A stretch of 64,000 bases of DNA. It comes from Rhodovulum marinum. GTDB taxonomy: Bacteria > Pseudomonadota > Alphaproteobacteria > Rhodobacterales > Rhodobacteraceae. The translations under genes were made by a program, and so were the position numbers. The notes beneath the pieces are model-generated. The model had not been told where the DNA came from and did no database searches. It worked only from the letters and a program-made list of their open reading frames with translations. Location of the stretch: positions 1 through 64,000 of the forward strand of contig NZ_SLXP01000015.1 in the NCBI RefSeq assembly GCF_004343075.1. Reading direction: 5' to 3'. This document shows, one piece after another, positions 52,262 through 63,562 of this stretch (positions within the stretch are counted from its first letter, which is position 1; each line of letters starts with the position of its first letter).

Positions 52262-52301
52262 TCCGTCAACGCGGGTCATCACCGCTAGATACTTGTCAGG
52301 G

Positions 52302-52338
52302 ATGCCCGGCCGTCATGACGGCCGGGCATTCGCCTTTT
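52302..52338 (+). terminator. Terminator after the VWA VPLPA-CTERM gene
   Basis: A 28-nt perfect palindrome (52302-52329; ATGCCCGGCCGTCA and its complement) is followed by TCGCCTTTT. It isolates the gene from the next. The remaining gap to 52555 contains a short palindrome GGTAC-T-GTACC (52487-52497) and no gene. Confidence 0.85.
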
Positions 52339-52555
52339 GATGCACCGCCCAAGGGCCCGACCGTTTGGTTTCATTGGGGAAAGGGGCGCAGGTGCACGCG
52401 CCCTGTCTTGCGGCGATCTGTCGGGCCCCTGGTTTATTACGATTTCCGCAACCGAAAAGCGTGCCTATCCGATTTCCCGAAAACGTGGTACTGTACCGGA
52501 ATTGAACGAGTGCCCTGGTGAGTCACAGACAACCGTTGTGAGGAGGGGACGGAAA

Positions 52556-53278
52556 ATGATGTCGAAATTCAAGGCGGCGACGGCCGCGGCGGCCATCACG
52601 GCAGCCGCCTTTGTCGCGCAGGGCGCGAGTGCCGCAAGCTTCTACGTGGACAACGTGGTTGGAACCTGGACGAATGTGCAACCGGGTAGCGCCACGAACC
52701 TGAACAATGTCTCGGGGGATCCCGCAACGCTGTCCTGGGGCAACCCGGCGGCGGGTGCGACCGGACAAAGCCAGTATATTTTCAACGCGAATTCGCCGTC
52801 CGGTCCGTGGGCGGAAGGCGCGCTGATCGATTTCGGCCAGTTCACGCACAACAACCAGCCGATCACCGGAACCTCGATCACCTCGGCGGACCTGGAATTC
52901 GCCTTCCAGGTGGATGACGTGGCGCCGATCACGGCCAGTTCGCCCCTGGCCGGGCTGACGCTGTCGTTCACGCATAACGAGACGCCGAATGTCGGCGGCG
53001 GCAATTGCTGCAACGACGAGGTGACGGCCACGATCAGTTCCGGCGGCGGTTCGTTCACGCTGGGCAGTCTGGTGTACACCTTCAGCGTGCTCGGCTTCAG
53101 CCAGGATGGGGGCAGCAGTTTCGTCAGTTCGTTCTCCACGGTGGAGGGCCAGCCGAACACCGCGAACCTTTACGGCAAGTATTCGGTCGCGCCGGTGCCG
53201 CTTCCGGCGGCGGCGTGGATGCTGATTGCCGGCCTTGGCGGGCTGGGCGTGATGGCGCGGCGTCGCAAGGCGGGCTGA
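52556..53278 (+). CDS. VPLPA-CTERM protein, choice-of-anchor-type domain
   Basis: A 240-residue exported protein. The signal peptide is [26 protein letters not shown]. The beta-rich mature domain contains [18 protein letters not shown] and a Cys-Cys pair (GGNCCNDEV), resembling choice-of-anchor domains found next to PEP-CTERM signals; the exact domain is not certain. The C-terminal VPLPA-CTERM signal (from 214: [16 protein letters not shown], then RRRK) closely matches that of the preceding gene. GAGGAGGGG lies upstream of ATG 52556. Likely attached to or released at the cell surface via an exosortase encoded elsewhere. It sits between leuC and leuD. Confidence 0.88.
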   Translation: MMSKFKAATAAAAITAAAFVAQGASAASFYVDNVVGTWTNVQPGSATNLNNVSGDPATLSWGNPAAGATGQSQYIFNANSPSGPWAEGALIDFGQFTHNNQPITGTSITSADLEFAFQVDDVAPITASSPLAGLTLSFTHNETPNVGGGNCCNDEVTATISSGGGSFTLGSLVYTFSVLGFSQDGGSSFVSSFSTVEGQPNTANLYGKYSVAPVPLPAAAWMLIAGLGGLGVMARRRKAG

Positions 53279-53409
53279 CCCCGCCGCGGACGGACCAGGA
53301 CCTGGCGGGCGGCCCACGGGCCGCCCGTACCCGTTCCGGGGCTGGTGTTTTTCGCGGCGATGGGGCAGAACGCGATCAACATAGGGACTGTCGCACGAAG
53401 GGTTGCCAG

Positions 53410-54015
53410 ATGGAAAAGTTCACCAAGCTGACCGGGATCGCCGCGCCGCTGCCGCTGGTCAATGTCGATACCGACATGATCATCCCGAAACAGTTCCTCA
53501 AGACGATCAAGCGCGAGGGGCTGGGCGTGAACCTGTTCGACGAGATGCGCTATGATCAGGACGGCAACGAGAACCCCGATTTCGTGCTGAACCAGCCGGC
53601 CTGGCGCGAGGCGGAAATCCTGGTGGCGGGCGACAATTTCGGCTGTGGCTCGTCGCGCGAACATGCGCCCTGGGCGATCAAGGATTTCGGCATCCGCTGC
53701 GTGATCGCGCCCAGCTTTGCCGACATCTTCTTCAACAACTGTTTCAAGAACGGCATCCTGCCGATCGTGCTGCCGCAGGAGCAGGTCGACATCCTGATGA
53801 AGGATGCCGAGAAGGGCGCGAACGCGCGGATGACGGTGGACCTGGAAAACCAGGTCATCACCACGTCGGACGGCGAAGAGATCGCCTTTAACGTCGATCC
53901 GTTCCGCAAGCATTGCCTGCTGGAAGGTCTGGACGATATCGGGCTGACGCTGGAAAAGGCCCCCGCGATCGCAGATTACGAGTCGCGCATGGCGCAGACC
54001 CGTCCCTGGATCTGA
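53410..54015 (+). CDS. leuD: 3-isopropylmalate dehydratase small subunit
   Basis: A 201-residue swivelling-domain partner of LeuC. Motifs are [62 protein letters not shown], with the substrate-binding [11 protein letters not shown] 53410 follows AAGGG. It is closed by an intrinsic terminator with a UUCG tetraloop, so it does not continue into the downstream membrane protein or leuB. Confidence 0.95.
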   Translation: MEKFTKLTGIAAPLPLVNVDTDMIIPKQFLKTIKREGLGVNLFDEMRYDQDGNENPDFVLNQPAWREAEILVAGDNFGCGSSREHAPWAIKDFGIRCVIAPSFADIFFNNCFKNGILPIVLPQEQVDILMKDAEKGANARMTVDLENQVITTSDGEEIAFNVDPFRKHCLLEGLDDIGLTLEKAPAIADYESRMAQTRPWI

Positions 54016-54065
54016 TCGGGCGGGGCTCGCTTTAGCGTCGGGTTTCTGAAAAACCGCAACATGTT

Positions 54066-54093
54066 GGGCCGTCCTTCGGGGCGGCCCTTTTTT
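54066..54093 (+). terminator. Intrinsic terminator after leuD
   Basis: Stem GGGCCGTCC / GGGCGGCCC with a TTCG tetraloop is followed by six T (54088-54093). The region from here to 54296 has no gene. Confidence 0.93.
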
Positions 54094-54296
54094 GTACCTC
54101 GAATGATGCATTGTCGCGACAGTTCTTTCACGAAAATGCCCCAATTGAATCGTTAAGGTTAACAATGTCTTGTCAGACGAAACGCATCTGGTCAGAAATG
54201 GGGCGAAGATATGGCGGGCCGCCGGAATGAGCGGAAAGTCACCGTAAAAGAGGCGCGGATCTTTACCGCGCCCACACGATGCGAGGGGCAGGGGCA

Positions 54297-55133
54297 GTGA
54301 TCGCGCGAGTAACCGGCGCCATGGTGCGCGCATGTCTAGTGGTGTTGATGATATCGACGCCATCGTTGCTGTTGCCCGATGTGCCGGGAGACGTGACCCA
54401 GATCGTCGTGCTGCTGTGCATCTTCGCCGCCGGGCTGACCATCTTCGAATATTCCGCAACCTATCCGGGCCTTGTCGAGTTCCGCCACGCGCCGCCGTTC
54501 AACCGGATCCGGTTCGCGGCGATGTTCCTGACGGTGCTGGTTCTGACACTGATCTGCCGGGGCGAGTTGCGGCCCACCGCGCTGACCGAGTTCGCCCAGG
54601 CCGTGGGCGCGGTGATCGCGGAGGCGATCGACTTTCCCTACAGCCCGGTTCGGCTGTTCTCGCTGCTGCTGCCGCCCGATGCCGAACCCTGGCTGATCAA
54701 GCTGGTGTCCAGCGCCGCGGGCATGGCCTATCTGATCTCGCTGCTGGCGCTTGCGGTGTTCACGCTGATGACGCGGGTGAACAACTGGCCCTTTCGGAAC
54801 GGCACGTTCAACGTCTGGGTCAACCTGCCCACCTTCGACCCGACGGCCGGCGGCGACGTGGTGGAACGGCTGTCGCGCGACGCGCGGTTCAACGTGGCGC
54901 TGGGCTTTGTGCTGCCTTTCCTGATACCTGTCATCATCAAGGCGTCGACGACGCTGTTCGATCCGTTCTCGCTGGAGCATCCGCAAACCCTGATCTGGAC
55001 GGTCTCTGCATGGGCCCTGCTTCCCGCCAGCCTTTTCATGCGCGGCATCGCGATCGGCCGCGTCGCCGAGATGATCCGCGAACAACGCCGCCGCGCCGAG
55101 CCGGACGAAGAACCGGGTCTTTTGGCGGCCTGA
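54297..55133 (+). CDS. Uncharacterised multi-pass membrane protein
   Basis: 278 residues from GTG 54297, chosen because AGGGG lies just upstream; ATG 54279 is an in-frame alternative without a ribosome-binding site. About five or six hydrophobic segments are seen, for example ACLVVLMISTPSLLLPDV, TQIVVLLCIFAAGLTIF, FAAMFLTVLVLTLIC, AGMAYLISLLALAVFTL and VALGFVLPFLIPVII. The tail is charged (REQRRRAEPDEE). No family is recognised. The stop TGA overlaps a CTG that appears to start the next gene, so the pair is probably co-translated. Confidence 0.7.
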   Translation: MIARVTGAMVRACLVVLMISTPSLLLPDVPGDVTQIVVLLCIFAAGLTIFEYSATYPGLVEFRHAPPFNRIRFAAMFLTVLVLTLICRGELRPTALTEFAQAVGAVIAEAIDFPYSPVRLFSLLLPPDAEPWLIKLVSSAAGMAYLISLLALAVFTLMTRVNNWPFRNGTFNVWVNLPTFDPTAGGDVVERLSRDARFNVALGFVLPFLIPVIIKASTTLFDPFSLEHPQTLIWTVSAWALLPASLFMRGIAIGRVAEMIREQRRRAEPDEEPGLLAA

Positions 55134-56230
55134 TCGCGCTGCTGCTGGCGCTGGCCGCGGGGGCGGCGGCGGCGACAGAGCTGCGGGTGGCCACCTATAA
55201 CGCCGAGCTGTCGCGCAAGGGGCCGGGGCTATTGCTGGCCGATATCGCGGGCGGCGAGGATGCGCAGGTCGCCGCGGTGGTCGAGGTGATCGCCGCCGCC
55301 CGGCCCGATATCCTGCTGTTGCAGGGGGTGGATTACGACATGGGCGGGCTGGCCATGGCGGCGCTGGCCGACCGGTTGCGGGCGCGCGACCTGGATTACC
55401 CGCATCTTTTCGCGCTGAAGCCGAATACCGGGCTGCGCACCGGCCTGGACCTGGACGGCGACGGGCGGACGGGCGGGCCGCGCGACGCGCAGGGGTTCGG
55501 CTATTTCCCCGGGCAGGACGGCATGGCGGTGCTGTCGCGTTACCCGGTGGTGGGGGGCGCGGCGCGCGATTTCTCGGCCCTGTTATGGGCCGATCTGCCG
55601 GGCGCGACGCTGCCGGCGGTGGACGGGCGCCCCTTCCCCTCGGCCGAGGCGCAGGCGGTGCAGCGGCTGTCGACCACCGGGCATTGGGTGGTGCCGGTGC
55701 AGGTGGGCGAGGTGGTGATCCGGCTGCTGGCCTTTCACGCGACGCCGCCGGTGTTCGACGGGCCGGAGGATCGCAACGGGCTGCGGAACCGGGACGAGCT
55801 GCGGTTGTGGTCGCTGTATCTCGACGGGGCGCTGCCGGGGGTGCCGGCCCCCGACGGCCCGTTCGTGGTGCTGGGCGATGCCAACCTGGACCCTGCCGAC
55901 GGTGATGGGCGCAGCGCGGCGATGGCGGCGTTCCTGGCCGACCCGCGCCTGACCGACCCCGCACCGCGATCGGCGGGCGGCGTGGTGGCGGCCGAAACCC
56001 AGGGCGGGGCCAACGCCACCCAGCGCGGCGACCCGGGGCTGGATACCGCCGACTGGGACGACGCCGAACCGGGCGATCCCGGCAACCTGCGGGTGGATTA
56101 CGTGCTGCCCTCGGCGGGGCTGCGCGTCACCGGCGCGGGGGTCCTTTGGCCCGCCGAGGGGCCGCTGGCCGACACCGTCGCGGCGGCCTCGCGCCATCGG
56201 CTTGTGTGGGTCGACCTCCGGCTGCCTTGA
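55130..56230 (+). CDS. Exported endonuclease/exonuclease/phosphatase-family protein
   Basis: About 366 residues. The EEP fold begins [23 protein letters not shown], with [39 protein letters not shown] and the C-terminal LRVDYVLPS and [10 protein letters not shown] (His/Asp metal and catalytic positions). A signal peptide precedes it ([15 protein letters not shown]). There is no in-frame ATG, GTG or TTG at a sensible position. A CTG at 55130, overlapping the preceding TGA as CTGA, is the best start. Likely a secreted nuclease or phosphodiesterase; the substrate is unknown. Confidence 0.8.
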   Translation: MIALLLALAAGAAAATELRVATYNAELSRKGPGLLLADIAGGEDAQVAAVVEVIAAARPDILLLQGVDYDMGGLAMAALADRLRARDLDYPHLFALKPNTGLRTGLDLDGDGRTGGPRDAQGFGYFPGQDGMAVLSRYPVVGGAARDFSALLWADLPGATLPAVDGRPFPSAEAQAVQRLSTTGHWVVPVQVGEVVIRLLAFHATPPVFDGPEDRNGLRNRDELRLWSLYLDGALPGVPAPDGPFVVLGDANLDPADGDGRSAAMAAFLADPRLTDPAPRSAGGVVAAETQGGANATQRGDPGLDTADWDDAEPGDPGNLRVDYVLPSAGLRVTGAGVLWPAEGPLADTVAAASRHRLVWVDLRLP

Positions 56231-56289
56231 CCCGGACGGGGCCAGCGGCTAGGCCCCATGCCGACCCTTCAGGACAAGGACCGCCCGAC

Positions 56290-57393
56290 ATGACGAACAC
56301 CCTTCTGATCCTGCCCGGCGACGGCATCGGCCCCGAGGTGATGGCCGAGGTTTCCCGCATCATCGACTGGTTCGGGGACAAGCGCGGGCTGAAATTCGAC
56401 GTTTCCGAGGACCTGGTGGGCGGCGCGGCCTATGACGTCCACGGCGTGCCGCTGGCGGATGCCACGATGGCCAGGGCGCAAGAGGTCGACGCGGTGCTGC
56501 TGGGTGCGGTCGGCGGGCCGAAATACGACAACCTCGATTTCAGCGTGAAGCCCGAGCGCGGCCTGTTGCGCCTGCGCAAGGAGATGGACCTGTTCGCCAA
56601 CCTGCGCCCCGCGCAATGTTTCGACGCGCTGGCCGATTTCAGTTCGCTGAAACGCGACGTGGTGGCCGGGCTGGACATCATGATCGTGCGCGAACTGACC
56701 AGCGGTATCTATTTCGGCGAGCCGCGCGGCATTTTCGAAGAGAACGGCGAGCGGGTGGGGATCAACACCCAGCGCTATACCGAATCGGAAATCGACCGGG
56801 TGGCGCGGTCGGCCTTTGAACTGGCGCGCAAGCGGGGCAACAAGGTCTGCTCGATGGAGAAGGCCAACGTGATGGAATCGGGCATCCTGTGGCGCGAGGT
56901 GGTGCAGCGCGTCCACGACGCGGATTACCCGGACGTGGAACTGTCGCACATGTATGCCGATGCGGGCGGCATGCAGCTGTGCCGCTGGCCCAAGCAGTTC
57001 GACGTGATCGTGACCGACAACCTGTTCGGCGACCTGTTGTCGGACGTGGCCGCGATGCTGACCGGATCGCTGGGGATGCTGCCCTCGGCCAGCCTGGGCG
57101 CGCCGATGGCGAACGGCCGGCCCAAGGCGCTGTATGAACCGGTGCACGGCTCGGCCCCCGACATCGCGGGGCAGGGCAAGGCCAACCCGATCGCCTGTAT
57201 CCTGAGCTTCGCCATGGCGCTGCGCTATTCCTTCGACCAGGGCGAGGAGGCGACGCGGCTGGAACAGGCGGTGGAAAAGGTGCTGGCCGATGGCGTGCGC
57301 ACCGCCGACCTGATGCAGTCCGAGGGCACCACGCCCGCCAGCACCGCGCAGATGGGCGACGCGATCCTCGCCGCCCTCGACGCCAGCCTGTGA
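56290..57393 (+). CDS. leuB: 3-isopropylmalate dehydrogenase
   Basis: A 367-residue NAD-dependent beta-decarboxylating dehydrogenase making 2-ketoisocaproate, the last specific step before leucine transamination. Motifs are [29 protein letters not shown]-like Arg cluster ([20 protein letters not shown]), [51 protein letters not shown] and [18 protein letters not shown]. An AGGACAAGG ribosome-binding site lies upstream of ATG 56290. It belongs to the same pathway as leuC and leuD. Confidence 0.95.
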   Translation: MTNTLLILPGDGIGPEVMAEVSRIIDWFGDKRGLKFDVSEDLVGGAAYDVHGVPLADATMARAQEVDAVLLGAVGGPKYDNLDFSVKPERGLLRLRKEMDLFANLRPAQCFDALADFSSLKRDVVAGLDIMIVRELTSGIYFGEPRGIFEENGERVGINTQRYTESEIDRVARSAFELARKRGNKVCSMEKANVMESGILWREVVQRVHDADYPDVELSHMYADAGGMQLCRWPKQFDVIVTDNLFGDLLSDVAAMLTGSLGMLPSASLGAPMANGRPKALYEPVHGSAPDIAGQGKANPIACILSFAMALRYSFDQGEEATRLEQAVEKVLADGVRTADLMQSEGTTPASTAQMGDAILAALDASL

Positions 57394-57474
57394 CCCGGGC
57401 GCGGCGCGCCGGGGGTTGCCAGCGCGCCGCGAAACCGAAAGGCTGAAGCCGTCCGCCATCCGCGAGCAGGTGCC

Positions 57475-58434
57475 ATGATCTCTGCCAATCTCAGGGGTGC
57501 GGGGCTTGCGCTGGCGGGCTTCGCCGTGTTCTCGCTCCACGATGCCGTCGTCAAGGCGCTGGGCGCCCATTACGACGCGGTGCAGATCGTGTTCTTCAGC
57601 GTTCTGCTGGGCTTTCCGCTGGTGCTGCTGATGCTGATCCGCGAGCGCGACGGCAGCCTGCGCCCGCGCCGCCCCGGCTGGACCGCGCTGCGCACGGGGG
57701 CGGTGATGGCGACGATGCTGAGCGCGTTCTACGCCTTTTCCACCATCCCGCTGGCGCAGGCCTATGCGATCATCTTCGCCACGCCGCTGATCATCACCGC
57801 GCTGTCGGTGCCGATTCTCGGCGAGCGGGTCGGCCCGCGGCGCTGGAGCGCGGTGCTTCTGGGGCTGATCGGGGTGCTGATCGTGCTGCGCCCCGGGGCC
57901 GAGGCCGGGCTGGGCCTGGGCCATCTTGCCGCGCTGGTGGCCGCCGGGGCGGGCGCGCTGGTGGCGGTCATCATGCGCAAGATCGGCAACGAGGAACGCA
58001 GCGCCGTTCTGCTGCTGTACCCGATGCTGGCCAATGCCGCGGCGATGGGGTGTCTGCTGCCCTTCGTCTATCGCCCGATGCCGCTGGAACACCTGGGCGG
58101 CATGGGGCTGGTGGCGCTGGGCGCGCTGGGGGGCATGCTGTTGATGATCGCGGCCTATCGCGCGGCCGAGGCGGTGGTCGTGGCGCCGATGCAGTATTCG
58201 CAGATGCTGTGGGCGATCCTTCTTGGCGTCGTCCTGTTCGACGAGGTGCCGGACGCGATGACGCTTCTGGGGTCGGCGGTGATCGCGGCCAGCGGGCTGT
58301 TCGTGTTCCTGCGCGAGGGTCGGCCGCGGGTCTCGGCCACGCAGCCCGCGCTCTATGCCGCGGACCGCCCCGGACTGGCCCCCGAGGGCGCGCCGATCGA
58401 GGCCGCACCCGATATCCCCGGACCGCAGGATTGA
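57475..58434 (+). CDS. DMT-superfamily (EamA) transporter
   Basis: A 319-residue membrane protein with about ten hydrophobic helices in two EamA repeats. The first repeat begins GLALAGFAVFSLHDAVVKALG and the second about AALVAAGAGALVAVIMRK. Helix LAQAYAIIFATPLIITALSVPILGERVG is the typical EamA end. It is a probable metabolite exporter or drug/metabolite transporter; the substrate cannot be inferred. A soluble Pro/Ala-rich C-terminal tail (about 285-319) is unusual but not rare. tRNA-Pro lies 44 nt downstream. Confidence 0.88.
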   Translation: MISANLRGAGLALAGFAVFSLHDAVVKALGAHYDAVQIVFFSVLLGFPLVLLMLIRERDGSLRPRRPGWTALRTGAVMATMLSAFYAFSTIPLAQAYAIIFATPLIITALSVPILGERVGPRRWSAVLLGLIGVLIVLRPGAEAGLGLGHLAALVAAGAGALVAVIMRKIGNEERSAVLLLYPMLANAAAMGCLLPFVYRPMPLEHLGGMGLVALGALGGMLLMIAAYRAAEAVVVAPMQYSQMLWAILLGVVLFDEVPDAMTLLGSAVIAASGLFVFLREGRPRVSATQPALYAADRPGLAPEGAPIEAAPDIPGPQD

Positions 58435-58478
58435 CCCTTGCCAAAGCAGTCGGCGCACGGTAATCCGCCTGCCACGGT

Positions 58479-58555
58479 CGGAGTGTAGCTCAGCCTGGTA
58501 GAGCACTGTCTTCGGGAGGCAGGGGCCGGAGGTTCGAATCCTCTCACTCCGACCA
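58479..58555 (+). tRNA. tRNA-Pro (anticodon CGG)
   Basis: A complete 77-nt cloverleaf. The acceptor CGGAGTG pairs with CACTCCG, the D arm is GCTC...GAGC, and the anticodon stem CTGTC/GGCAG holds loop TTCGGGA with anticodon CGG. The T arm is GGAGG-TTCGAAT-CCTCT, and ACCA is encoded. It reads CCG codons, which are abundant in this high-GC genome. Confidence 0.97.
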
Positions 58556-58588
58556 ATTTTCCCAACGCCTTGAATGACCCCTGCGAAA

Positions 58589-58611
58589 GCGCCCGTGCCG
58601 ATGGCGGGCGC
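58589..58611. terminator. Hairpin after tRNA-Pro
   Basis: Stem GCGCCCG (58589-58595) / CGGGCGC (58605-58611) with a 9-nt loop, flanked by AAA on the left and CTTT on the right. It may serve the tRNA and, on the other strand, tex. The rest of 58556-58822 shows no gene. Confidence 0.55.
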
Positions 58612-58822
58612 CTTTGGGGCGTGTCGTGGCCGCATGCGGCCTGTGCGCGGGTCATGGCCTGCGGCGGGAACGGGGGGCGTGCAAAAGCCCGTGTGGCACG
58701 CCCGCGCCGCCGCTTTCGACGGTGGCGTTTGACCGGGGCATTTGCGGCGCGATGCCGGGCCAGTCGATTCGGCGCCGGCGCCTGGGCGGTGTCTGTACCA
58801 CGATCCCCCGGCGCCGGGCGCG

Positions 58823-61129
<2,307 letters not shown>

Positions 61130-61224
61130 GGGATGGGTCCTCGATCTGGGCGGACTGCCTTGTTAGCCGGTGCCGCACAGCCCGCCAAGCCTTTGTGCGG
61201 GGGCGCCGTACCGGCCCGGGGCGG

Positions 61225-61238
61225 TTGACGGTTGTCAA
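61225..61238. promoter_or_regulatory. Inverted repeat upstream of the sugar ABC operon
   Basis: TTGAC-GGTT-GTCAA lies about 130 nt before the binding-protein ATG, in the tex/ABC divergent region (61130-61365). It could be an operator for a sugar-responsive regulator. No regulator gene is in the window and no clear -10 element is aligned with it. Confidence 0.35.
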
Positions 61239-61365
61239 ATCCGGGCGCGCCCGCGCGTGCTAGCTTGACCGGGCGACAGAACGCCCCGACACTTCCCGCA
61301 AGGGGAGAGAGGGCATTGCGCCGCTTGCGGCCTGCCGGGCCGCGCCTAGCAGAGGAGGAGTTCCC

Positions 61366-62619
61366 ATGTTGCGTTACAAGACGTTCGTGCCGCTTGTCGC
61401 GGCGGCCGGTCTGGCCTTTGGCGCCCCGGCCGGTGCCGAACCCACCGCCGAGGTCCTGCACTGGTGGACCTCGGGCGGCGAGGCCAAGGCGGTGGGCGAG
61501 CTGAAGAACAGTTTCGAGGCCCAGGGCGGCACATGGATCGACTCGCCCATCGCGGGCGGCGGCGGGGATGCCGCGATGACCGCGCTGCGCGCCCGCGTGG
61601 TGGCCGGCAACCCGCCCACCGCGGTGCAACTGAAAGGCCCCGGCATCCAGGAATGGGCCGAGCAGGGCGCGCTGAACGACGTGGAAGACGTGGCCGAGGC
61701 CGAGAACTGGAACGGCGTGCTGCCGCCGGTGCTGGCCGAGATCATGAAATATGACGGCAAGTATGTCGCCGCCCCGGTGAACATTCACCGCGTCGACTGG
61801 ATGTGGGCCAACCCCGAGGTTCTGGCCAAGGCCGGGATCGGGGCGATGCCCACCACCTGGGACGAGTTCAACGCCGCCGCCGACAAGCTGATGGCGGCGG
61901 GCATCACGCCGCTGGCCCATGGCGGCCAGCCCTGGCAGGACGCCACCGTGTTCGAGAACGTGGTTCTGGGCGTGGGCGGGGCCGATTTCTTTCGCGCGGC
62001 GCTGGTCGACCTGGACCAGGAGGCGCTGAATTCGCCGACGATGGTCGCGGCCTTCGACCAGTTGCGCCGGATGCGCGGCTATGTCGACCCGAACTTCTCG
62101 GGGCGCGACTGGAACCTGGCGACCGCCATGGTGATGAACGGCGAGGCCGCGTTCCAGATCATGGGCGACTGGGCCAAGGGTGAATTCCTGGCCGCCGGAA
62201 AGGTGCCGGGCGAGGATTTCCTGTGCGCGCCGACGCCGGGCAACGGGTTCGTTCTGAACTCGGACAGCTTTACCTTCTTCAAGGTGTCGGGGGACGACAA
62301 CATCGCCGGGCAGAAGCTGTTGGCCAGCCTCATCATGTCGCCCGGTTTCCAGGAGACGTTCAACCTGGCCAAGGGGTCGATCCCGGCGCGCACCGACGTG
62401 GCCCTCGACAAGTTCGACGCCTGTGCGCAGCGCTCGCACGAAGATCTGCTGAAGGCGACCGAGGCCAACGCGCTGGTGCCGTCCATGGCGCATGAAATGG
62501 CGATTCCGCGGTCGGTGCGGGGCGAATTCCTGGACCTGGTGACCGAGTTCTTCAACTCGGACATGAGTTCCGAGGACGCCGCGCAGCGCCTGGCCGACGC
62601 GGTCAAGCGCGCGATGTAA
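61366..62619 (+). CDS. Sugar ABC transporter substrate-binding protein
   Basis: A 417-residue periplasmic protein of the carbohydrate-uptake type 1 family. The signal peptide (MLRYKTFVPLVAAAGLAFGAPAGA) is cleaved near 24. The mature start AEVLHWWTSGGEAKAVGELK and GVGGADFFRAALVDLD resemble glucose/mannose-binding proteins (GtsA-like). AGGAGGAG precedes ATG 61366. It heads an operon with two permeases. An ATPase gene presumably follows outside the window. The exact sugar is not determined. Confidence 0.9.
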   Translation: MLRYKTFVPLVAAAGLAFGAPAGAEPTAEVLHWWTSGGEAKAVGELKNSFEAQGGTWIDSPIAGGGGDAAMTALRARVVAGNPPTAVQLKGPGIQEWAEQGALNDVEDVAEAENWNGVLPPVLAEIMKYDGKYVAAPVNIHRVDWMWANPEVLAKAGIGAMPTTWDEFNAAADKLMAAGITPLAHGGQPWQDATVFENVVLGVGGADFFRAALVDLDQEALNSPTMVAAFDQLRRMRGYVDPNFSGRDWNLATAMVMNGEAAFQIMGDWAKGEFLAAGKVPGEDFLCAPTPGNGFVLNSDSFTFFKVSGDDNIAGQKLLASLIMSPGFQETFNLAKGSIPARTDVALDKFDACAQRSHEDLLKATEANALVPSMAHEMAIPRSVRGEFLDLVTEFFNSDMSSEDAAQRLADAVKRAM

Positions 62620-62677
62620 GGCAGACCCCGGCCGGGGCGCGCACGCGTTCCGGCCGGTCACACCGGCAGGGGGTGGC

Positions 62678-63562
62678 GTGCTGACAGCGATTTCCCGCGC
62701 GATCGAGCGGCGCTTGCCGCTGATGGTGGTTTCACCGCTTTTCGCGGTCAGCCTGTTCTTCGTCTACGGGTTCATCGCCTGGACGGGTTACATCTCGCTG
62801 ACCGGCTCGCGCATGATGCCCAGCTATGATTTCGCGGGGCTTCTGCAATACGAAAGGCTGTGGGACACGCCGCGCTGGTACGTGGCGCTGAAGAACCTGT
62901 TCGTCTTCTCGGGGCTGTTCATCGGGATCAGCATGGCGCTGGGCGTATTCCTGGCGATCCTGCTGGACCAGCGGATACGCGTCGAGGGCGCGATCCGCAC
63001 GATCTATCTCTACCCGATGGCGCTGTCCTTCATCGTCACGGGCACGGTGTGGAAATGGATCCTGAACCCCGGCCTCGGCATCGAGAAGGTGATGCGCGAC
63101 TGGGGGTTCGAGAATTTCACCTTCGACTGGCTGGTGAACCCCGATTTCGCGATCTACACGGTGGTGATCGCGGGGGTCTGGCAAAGTTCGGGCTACGCGA
63201 TGGCACTGTTCCTGGCGGGGCTCAGGTCCGTCGATGACGAGATCCTCAAGGCCGCCGCGATCGACGGGGCGGGGCCGTGGCGGGTCTATACCCGCATCGT
63301 GCTGCCGTCGCTGCGGCCGGTGTTCCTGTCGGTCGTCATCATCCTCGCCCACCTGGCGATCAAGAGCTTCGACCTCGTCGTGGCGCTGACGGGCGGGGGC
63401 CCGGGCTATGCCACCGACATGCCCGCGACCTTCATGTATGCCTTCGCCTTCCAACGGTCCGAACTGGGTGTGGCGGCGGCGAGCGCGGTGATGATGCTGA
63501 TGACGATCTGCGCGATCATCGTGCCCTATCTTTATTCCGAACTGAGGGGCGCGCGGAAATGA
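62678..63562 (+). CDS. Sugar ABC transporter permease, first subunit (MalF-like)
   Basis: 294 residues from GTG 62678, with GGGGGTGG just upstream. About six membrane helices are present. The EAA loop that contacts the ATPase is ILKAAAIDGAGPWRVYTRIVLPSLRPV (near 190-217), and FDLVVALTGGGPGYATDMPATFMY is a typical conserved segment of sugar permeases. Its stop overlaps the start of the next permease (ATGA, 63559-63562). Confidence 0.93.
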   Translation: MLTAISRAIERRLPLMVVSPLFAVSLFFVYGFIAWTGYISLTGSRMMPSYDFAGLLQYERLWDTPRWYVALKNLFVFSGLFIGISMALGVFLAILLDQRIRVEGAIRTIYLYPMALSFIVTGTVWKWILNPGLGIEKVMRDWGFENFTFDWLVNPDFAIYTVVIAGVWQSSGYAMALFLAGLRSVDDEILKAAAIDGAGPWRVYTRIVLPSLRPVFLSVVIILAHLAIKSFDLVVALTGGGPGYATDMPATFMYAFAFQRSELGVAAASAVMMLMTICAIIVPYLYSELRGARK

